Shown piece by piece: positions 58,885 through 64,000 of a DNA stretch of 64,000 bases. The translations under genes were made by a program, and so were the position numbers. The stretch lies in the NCBI RefSeq assembly GCF_022376445.1, contig NW_025954963.1, forward strand, positions 868,001 through 932,000, in the 5' to 3' direction. Each line of letters starts with the position of its first letter. Position 1 is the stretch's first letter. The notes beneath the pieces are model-generated. The model searched no databases, was not told the DNA's origin, and worked only from the letters and a program-made list of their open reading frames with translations. The DNA is from Fomitopsis serialis (Eukaryota; Basidiomycota; Agaricomycetes; Polyporales; Fomitopsidaceae).

Positions 58885-60709
58885 ATGCATCGCGCGTTCC
58901 GTGTGGATGAGGTTCTGCTCCTAGTCTTGACACATCTGGAACGCAATAGCAGCAGCTTGGCAAAGCTAGCAAGGACATGCCGATCGCTACGTAGACCAGC
59001 CATCGGCGTGTTGTGGAAGAGACTTTCCAACATTGGGCCTCTCATTAGGCTCTTTCCGTCTGATGCATGGGAGATCATAGACAGACCGGCTGACGAACAT
59101 CGGTGGCTTTTGCCGCGACGCACCATCGTGAGTTACCATCATGTGTCAACCTATTGTGTTCTCTCTGAAATATGTTATTTCGCAGAATTTGACGAGAGCT
59201 CTTGTCGAGCCTGATGACTGGCTCGTCTTCGATAACTATGCATGTCTGGTCAGACATATAATCCGCGGAGAACATATCAGGCATCGATACCGTGCTGACA
59301 AGATCTCGTTGGCAACTTATCAAATGCTCTCCGTTTGTCGCCGCGCCATTATCGTCCCCCGTTTACAAAGTATCGAATGGCCCTCCGATCACGAGTCGCC
59401 AGTCTTCGCTGACTCGCTGAACCATTATCCCAACATGTCCCTATTCCTACATCTCCTTGTTGGTCCAGAGCTCAGGTACATCAGCTTCAGTATCCCTTCC
59501 TCTGACAACCCCGACGACCAGGCCTCCCTGGCGACTTTCAAATCTGTTCTAGCTGCTCTCCGCAGCACTTGCCCTCTCTTGGAATCCATCGCAGTCAGCT
59601 CCGCTTGGAGGGGTCAGTCCGCTGAGTCGACGTCATTACTGTCGTCGTATCTCGCGAGCTACCGTAACCTCAAGTGTATCAAATGCCCAGATATTGAACT
59701 CGTAGTTCAAGATGTCGCAAAACTGTCATCCCTACCGTCGTTGGAGACGATGGTCATCCGATTTTCATCCAGTGGGGACGTCGAGTCTGGCTCAAATATC
59801 TCTCAAATCACGCGAACATGTCTCCACACTCCCGCCTCGACATTCCCATCTCTCAAGCACTTAGAGGTGCGCTCGTGCGATGTGCGATGCTACCCTCAAC
59901 TCGCTTCGATCATGCTTCCCGTGATCGAAACTCTCGAGGTGGAGTTGGAAACGACAGGACAATCGAGACTCTCCCAGCCACTATTTGCCCTCATTGCCTC
60001 ACAATGTGCCTCGGAGAGCCTCTCCGCACTCTATTTGCTGGATTGTCGCGACGACGGGGACCTGGTCACATGCCCTAACATCGCGATATCGTCGTCTCAC
60101 CTTCGTCACTTACTCATCTTTCGCAATTTGCGTCGTCTCGAGATTGCGGCCATACCCTGGTCTACAGAATACGACGATGGAGTCCTCATTGATGCGGCGA
60201 CCGCGTGGCCCGATTTGGAGTATCTGGACGTCAACACTTCGGTGAGGGTATCGGGCTGGAGAAGATCCTCGTCCTACGCCACGCTGCGAAGCGTATACGC
60301 TTTCGCCAAAAATTACGGCAGAATTAACCATCTCGGTGTGTTGCTTGATGCACAGGAACCTTCCCAGTACACCGAGCTACTTCCCAACCAAGACGAGTGG
60401 CATGACGACGGGAGTTTACATACTCTACCGAACTTAGCAGTCTTGGACCTGGCGTGGTCCACGATTGACGATCCCGAGCGGGTAGCTATGATGCTATCAT
60501 ATTTCCTTCCTGAAGATGTCCGGTTCAAACTCGGTACGAATGGCGTATACGTTGCGGATCCTGAAGAGATGGAGGCGGTGGAAATGGAAAGATTTATCCC
60601 ACTTTGGGAGCGTGTCATGGTTCTTTTCCCGCCCATATGTCGCGTGCGGACGCAAGAGCGAGCACGAGCGCGCAGACTCATTGCTAGTGGCAATATCGGC
60701 GCGGTCTGA
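58885..60709 (+). CDS. F-box/LRR-like protein, intact tandem copy
   Basis: Two exons (58885-59127 and 59186-60709) encode 588 residues without a break. The N-terminal F-box-like segment is MHRAFRVDEVLLLVLTHLER, then LAKLARTCRSLRRPAIGVLW, continuing KRLSNIGPLIRLFPSDAWEI as usual for basidiomycete F-box proteins. The body is a solenoid-like series: LLVGPELRYISFSIPSS, YRNLKCIKCPDIELVVQDV, FPSLKHLEVRSCDVRCYPQL, HLRHLLIFRNLRRLEIAAIP and LEYLDVNTSVRVSGWR. The end is LWERVMVLFPPICRVRTQER, then ARARRLIASGNIGAV at TGA 60707-60709. It probably recruits a substrate to an SCF ubiquitin ligase; the target is unknown. Its decayed sister lies just upstream. Confidence 0.75.
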
Positions 60710-61118
60710 CCCCCCTGCAATGTCCGTACAGTAGCAATTCTGTGTCAGTAACGCATTCGCTGACAGATACTCACAGATACCACTAGTAGTAAACCCGTTT
60801 ATGCAGAGAAGAATCGACTGTCAATGGACTCGATGGGGTGTTTTCAACCACGAGTATTAGAAACAGAGCTTGAATCGAGGTACATAGAATTTGCACTGAG
60901 GGTCATATTTGGTGTAGTCACGATATTAATGGGTCCTTTACCTATATAGCACACCGCATACCCGAGTTTCATGGGTTTCTGGTTGATCAAATAAGGAACA
61001 ATATCAAGTGGCAAGTCGAACAGGGCCCGTGCTTTGTTCGTCAGCGAAGTAGACATGGGTTACAGGATTCTGTCCGACTGATACACGACGAATGATACAC
61101 AGGTTGATTGCGAAACTA
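60710..61118. other. Intergenic region between convergent genes
   Basis: Holds the 3' ends of the F-box gene (+) and the P450 gene (-). A minus-strand frame of 70 codons (60844-61056) has no recognisable features. I see nothing else in it. Confidence 0.4.
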
Positions 61119-63451
61119 TCATACCCTCTGATACCGCTTCAACAACAGCGGCATCTGGTAACCCTTCTCCGTCTCGCTCTTGACTAGCGGACGCTGCACC
61201 ACGGTCGCCTTCTTGACGATCTCGCTCGCGGGCACCGCGAGCTCGAACTCAAACGCGCGGACGAGAGTGAAGATGAGGGCTTTCATCCTACACTCGCGTG
61301 GATCGAGCACGTCAGTCAACAGCATGGAGCCAGAAACAGAGTGCGACTGACTCTACCAAGGAGAAGCGGTATCCGATGCAGGACCGAGGCCCGCCGAGGA
61401 AGCTCATCTGGTTGCCCCACACGCCCGGGATAGTCTGTACGGCCTCCGGCACGTTCTCCCACCGTTCCGGCCTACAAAGCGCATCCACAACCATCAGCAC
61501 GGGCCCCCATACCCACCCGCAGCATGTCTGCACACACCTAAACTCAAACGCATCCTCGCCCCAGAGCGCCTTCGACCGGTTGAGCGCCAGGATCGGGATG
61601 AAGATCGGGGTGCCCTTCCTCACGCGTACAGCGTCGTGCACCTGGCCGCGCACGTCGACGTATGGCTCGCCGAGCGGGATCACATCATCCCTGACAGCAA
61701 CGCGGATCGTATTCGGCACGGGCGCGTGCACGCGCATCGTCTCGCGCACGACCGCGTCGAGGTACGGCAGCGCGCTGAGCTCGTCCATCGTCGGGTTGTC
61801 GGTGGACACGGTGAGGAGCTCCTCGCGCAGCCTCTGCTGGACGGTAGGGGCTTGGGTGAGCGCGAAGAGACACCAGGCGGTCGCGTTGGAGGTCGTTTCG
61901 TGGCCGGCGACCAGGAATCTGAGGAGGTCAGCTTTAATTTGGATACCACGACCCAGCAATCAACCTCGCACTCACGTCGGCACCTCTACACAAAGTCAGA
62001 AAAGGTTAGGCAGATGGACGAGTGCTGCTCACGAGCCAGAACGTCCTCGTCCGACAAGCGCTGACTCTCCGGAATGTCGGTGGCCATGTTCGCCTTGATG
62101 AGGAGCGTGAGCAAGTCCCGGCTATGCAGCATGTCGTCGCCTTTCTCGCCCGCGCTGACTGCTTTCATGATCTCCGCCTTCTTCTCCGCAACGAGCTGTA
62201 GGCCGATACGGCGCATGACCTTCTGCGCAAGGGCGATCTGTTGCGAGCGGGCGTCGGGCTGTCGAGAAGGGCAAGCGTGTTAGCATTGCAGGTAAGACAG
62301 AATCAGCCGGGCATTGGAGTGACGTACAATAATGCGGAGGGGCGGGATGTACGCCTTAAGCAGGGGAAAGAGCGAGAAGCCCGCGAGGGAGCGGAACATG
62401 GTCTCGAACGCCTTGTGGAGCTCATTCGACTTGCCTTCGGTGTTCAGTGAGTCGAATGTGTAGTTGAAGCCTGTGACATGGAATATGCACCCTGAGCACG
62501 TATCGTGCGGGGGCATACAGAGACACAAACCAGCAAGACCGATTACGTCAAGCGCCATCTTGCTGAGGCCATTGAGGATGTTGAGCCTGGCGGGCTCGCC
62601 GATTTTGGAGATCTCTGCGTCCCAGAAATCGCGCAGCTGGGAGTATACCGCCATTGAGTGAGCGCAAAGTCTTTGATGGCAAAAATATGGATGTACCTGG
62701 AGGGCTTTCTCGACGAATATCTCTGTCAGCTCTCTGATTTGTGTAGGACCAAATGCGGGGTTCTACGGAGTGCCGTGAGCGGTATGAACTGCATGACCAA
62801 GATCAATAAGCCTTGCCATGATTCTTCTCTGGTGCATAGTGTCAGCCATATCATGCCGTGCACGAGAGCAGGATATATACCTGTTGGCGATGCTGCTCGC
62901 CTATTTGGACACTTAGTATGTTTCTCAAGATATGACTGCTCTGTTCTCACCCTCTACGACCAAAATGCCTAGTGACACATGATATGTGAAGCATCCGGCG
63001 TTTGAGGCTGAAACAGGTCGACATACCTTCGCCCAAGACCTTGCCGAGGTTGAACCTCGCAAGTGATGGCTTCTCGTAGTCGTTAGAATGACTGAGGATA
63101 TGGTTCAGCGCTCTCGTATCGAGCGTGTACAACCTGTCTTGCTGGACATCGCTTCAATATGCTCATGCGTTACCCACGCGGATACACCGCCCGGTCGCTC
63201 ACATTCAACCAAGTCTTGTACTTCAATGTGTTGCCATACTTCTCTGTCCAGGACTCGTGCAACACAGAGTTCTCTGCGTCGAATATCTGCTTCAGGTGGC
63301 CGAAGATGAAGCTGGGGCTCGATGGCCCGGGCAAGTCGCGCAAAGGAGAGAAGAGGGGTGCAAGCAAGAGCTCGACAAGCTTGTAGAGCCCGTAGCCCAA
63401 CGCGGCCGCACCAAACGAGAGCAGGAGATTGCCCACAGTGATGACACCCAT
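61119..63451 (-). CDS. Cytochrome P450 monooxygenase
   Basis: A microsomal-type P450 with about ten short introns. Start CAT 63449-63451: [20 protein letters not shown] is the membrane anchor, followed by the Pro-rich hinge [17 protein letters not shown]-terminal exons give [38 protein letters not shown] and [16 protein letters not shown]. Next is the C-helix region ([20 protein letters not shown]), restored by several very short exons at 62960-62700. Then come [10 protein letters not shown], the I-helix [12 protein letters not shown] near 61890, the ExxR motif ETMR near 61740, the PERF-like RPERWE near 61460 and the heme loop [17 protein letters not shown] near 61355-61405 with the Cys ligand. 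The end is [13 protein letters not shown] at the stop 61119-61121. No frame break is evident. The substrate is unknown; such enzymes are highly expanded in wood-rot fungi. Confidence 0.88.
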
Positions 63452-64000
63452 CCTGGGGCAGAGCTCAGCTAGTGGTGGTCAGAGAGAAAGGGGTTGAGGC
63501 TGAATACTGTGCGGGGTCGGGGTAGGCTCGGTGGAGACGACGTCGACCGCGGGACGAGTTATATTTGGCTTGCGCCTGCCTGCGCACGTCGCTGTTGCCT
63601 CAGGCTGCAGATATCTTCTCACACAGGCACATGATAAACGGCAGGCCGCAGTCATGTCGAATAAGCGGAAGACAGATGCGCAGACGAGCGAGATTGAGAA
63701 GGATCGTGATGGGACTGCGCAGAACAGAGCAAGGCTGCTAGACAAGTCACAGTGGCAGGAGCTGTTGATTGCATGATGCATGACCGGTTTGGACGAGGAT
63801 CGCCTCGGGGAGGCGCCCGAGCGCACGCCGAGCGCCCATACGCGCTGTTCTCCCGCCACCTGCAGCGCGCCCTCGCTCTGCCAGGCTACATCCCACTCGC
63901 CACATCTCGGCCTCGCCTTTCCCTCTCTGCGCGCACTGCTGAACGACTTGCTGTCCCGGCTTACACTGACTTTGCGCTGAGTGCTCTGGACGCGAGTCAG
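63452..64000. other. P450 promoter region and window end
   Basis: A TATA-like element (plus strand TTATATTT at about 63559-63566, AAATATAA on the coding strand) lies about 110 bp upstream of the P450 start. A small plus-strand frame from ATG 63653 to 63776 encodes a hydrophilic 40-residue peptide (MSNKRKTDAQTSEIEKDRDG); it could be the first exon of a gene leaving the window, but nothing confirms it. Confidence 0.35.

Noticed and set aside
60844..61056. Minus-strand frame of 70 codons between the F-box and P450 genes
   Set aside because: Too short, no homology recognised, and located in a convergent intergenic region.

Overview
The window looks like nuclear DNA of a mushroom-forming basidiomycete (Agaricomycetes, probably a polypore-type wood-rot fungus). 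Genes are dense and cut by many short introns, mostly 45-60 bp with GTNNGY donors. Several predicted proteins have characteristic basidiomycete architecture: a Rictor-type TORC2 subunit, Sen54, a Hos3-type deacetylase, basidiomycete F-box proteins and many relics of a membrane-protein family I read as DUF6534. I see no bacterial operons, rRNA, tRNA or CRISPR. All identifications come from reading translations by eye; no database was searched.

Layout. 1-59: start of an old-yellow-enzyme-like gene leaving the window on the minus strand. 1.77-2.9 kb: a tyrosine/serine phosphatase. 2.9-10.8 kb: a wreck of repeats and pseudogenes (a broken Sen54 copy, two DUF6534 relics, a piece of a RING gene). 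11.1-25.5 kb: an ordered unique block: Rictor (+), complex I NDUFS4 (-), a CSC1/TMEM63-type channel (+) with a small inverted-repeat transposon in an intron, and an F-box protein (+). 25.6-39.9 kb: a second wreck of DUF6534 relics, all minus strand, with one intact-looking gene inside it, a membrane-tethered Cu/Zn superoxide dismutase. 40.3-53.6 kb: a conserved housekeeping run: Sen54 (-), mitochondrial SAM carrier (+), Hos3-type histone deacetylase (-), RING-H2 protein (+), mitochondrial glycerol-3-phosphate dehydrogenase (+, with apparent frame breaks), histone H3 (-) and a small membrane protein (+). 54.5-56 kb: a gene I cannot resolve. 56.4-60.7 kb: tandem F-box genes, the first decayed, the second intact, with a second inverted-repeat element between them. 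61.1-63.5 kb: a cytochrome P450 (-).

The most unusual feature is the large-scale architecture. The left wreck (about 4.1-10.8 kb) is a mosaic of inverted copies of sequences that lie to the right between 25.6 and 47.6 kb. The longest pair, about 2.8 kb (7682-10517 against 25555-28407), flanks the whole Rictor-NDUFS4-CSC1-F-box block as inverted arms, so the block could flip by recombination. The copies keep intron positions, so they arose by DNA duplication and not by retroposition. Housekeeping genes are often paired head to head over about 270-330 bp, which suggests shared promoters (NDUFS4/CSC1, Sen54/SAM carrier, Hos3/RING).
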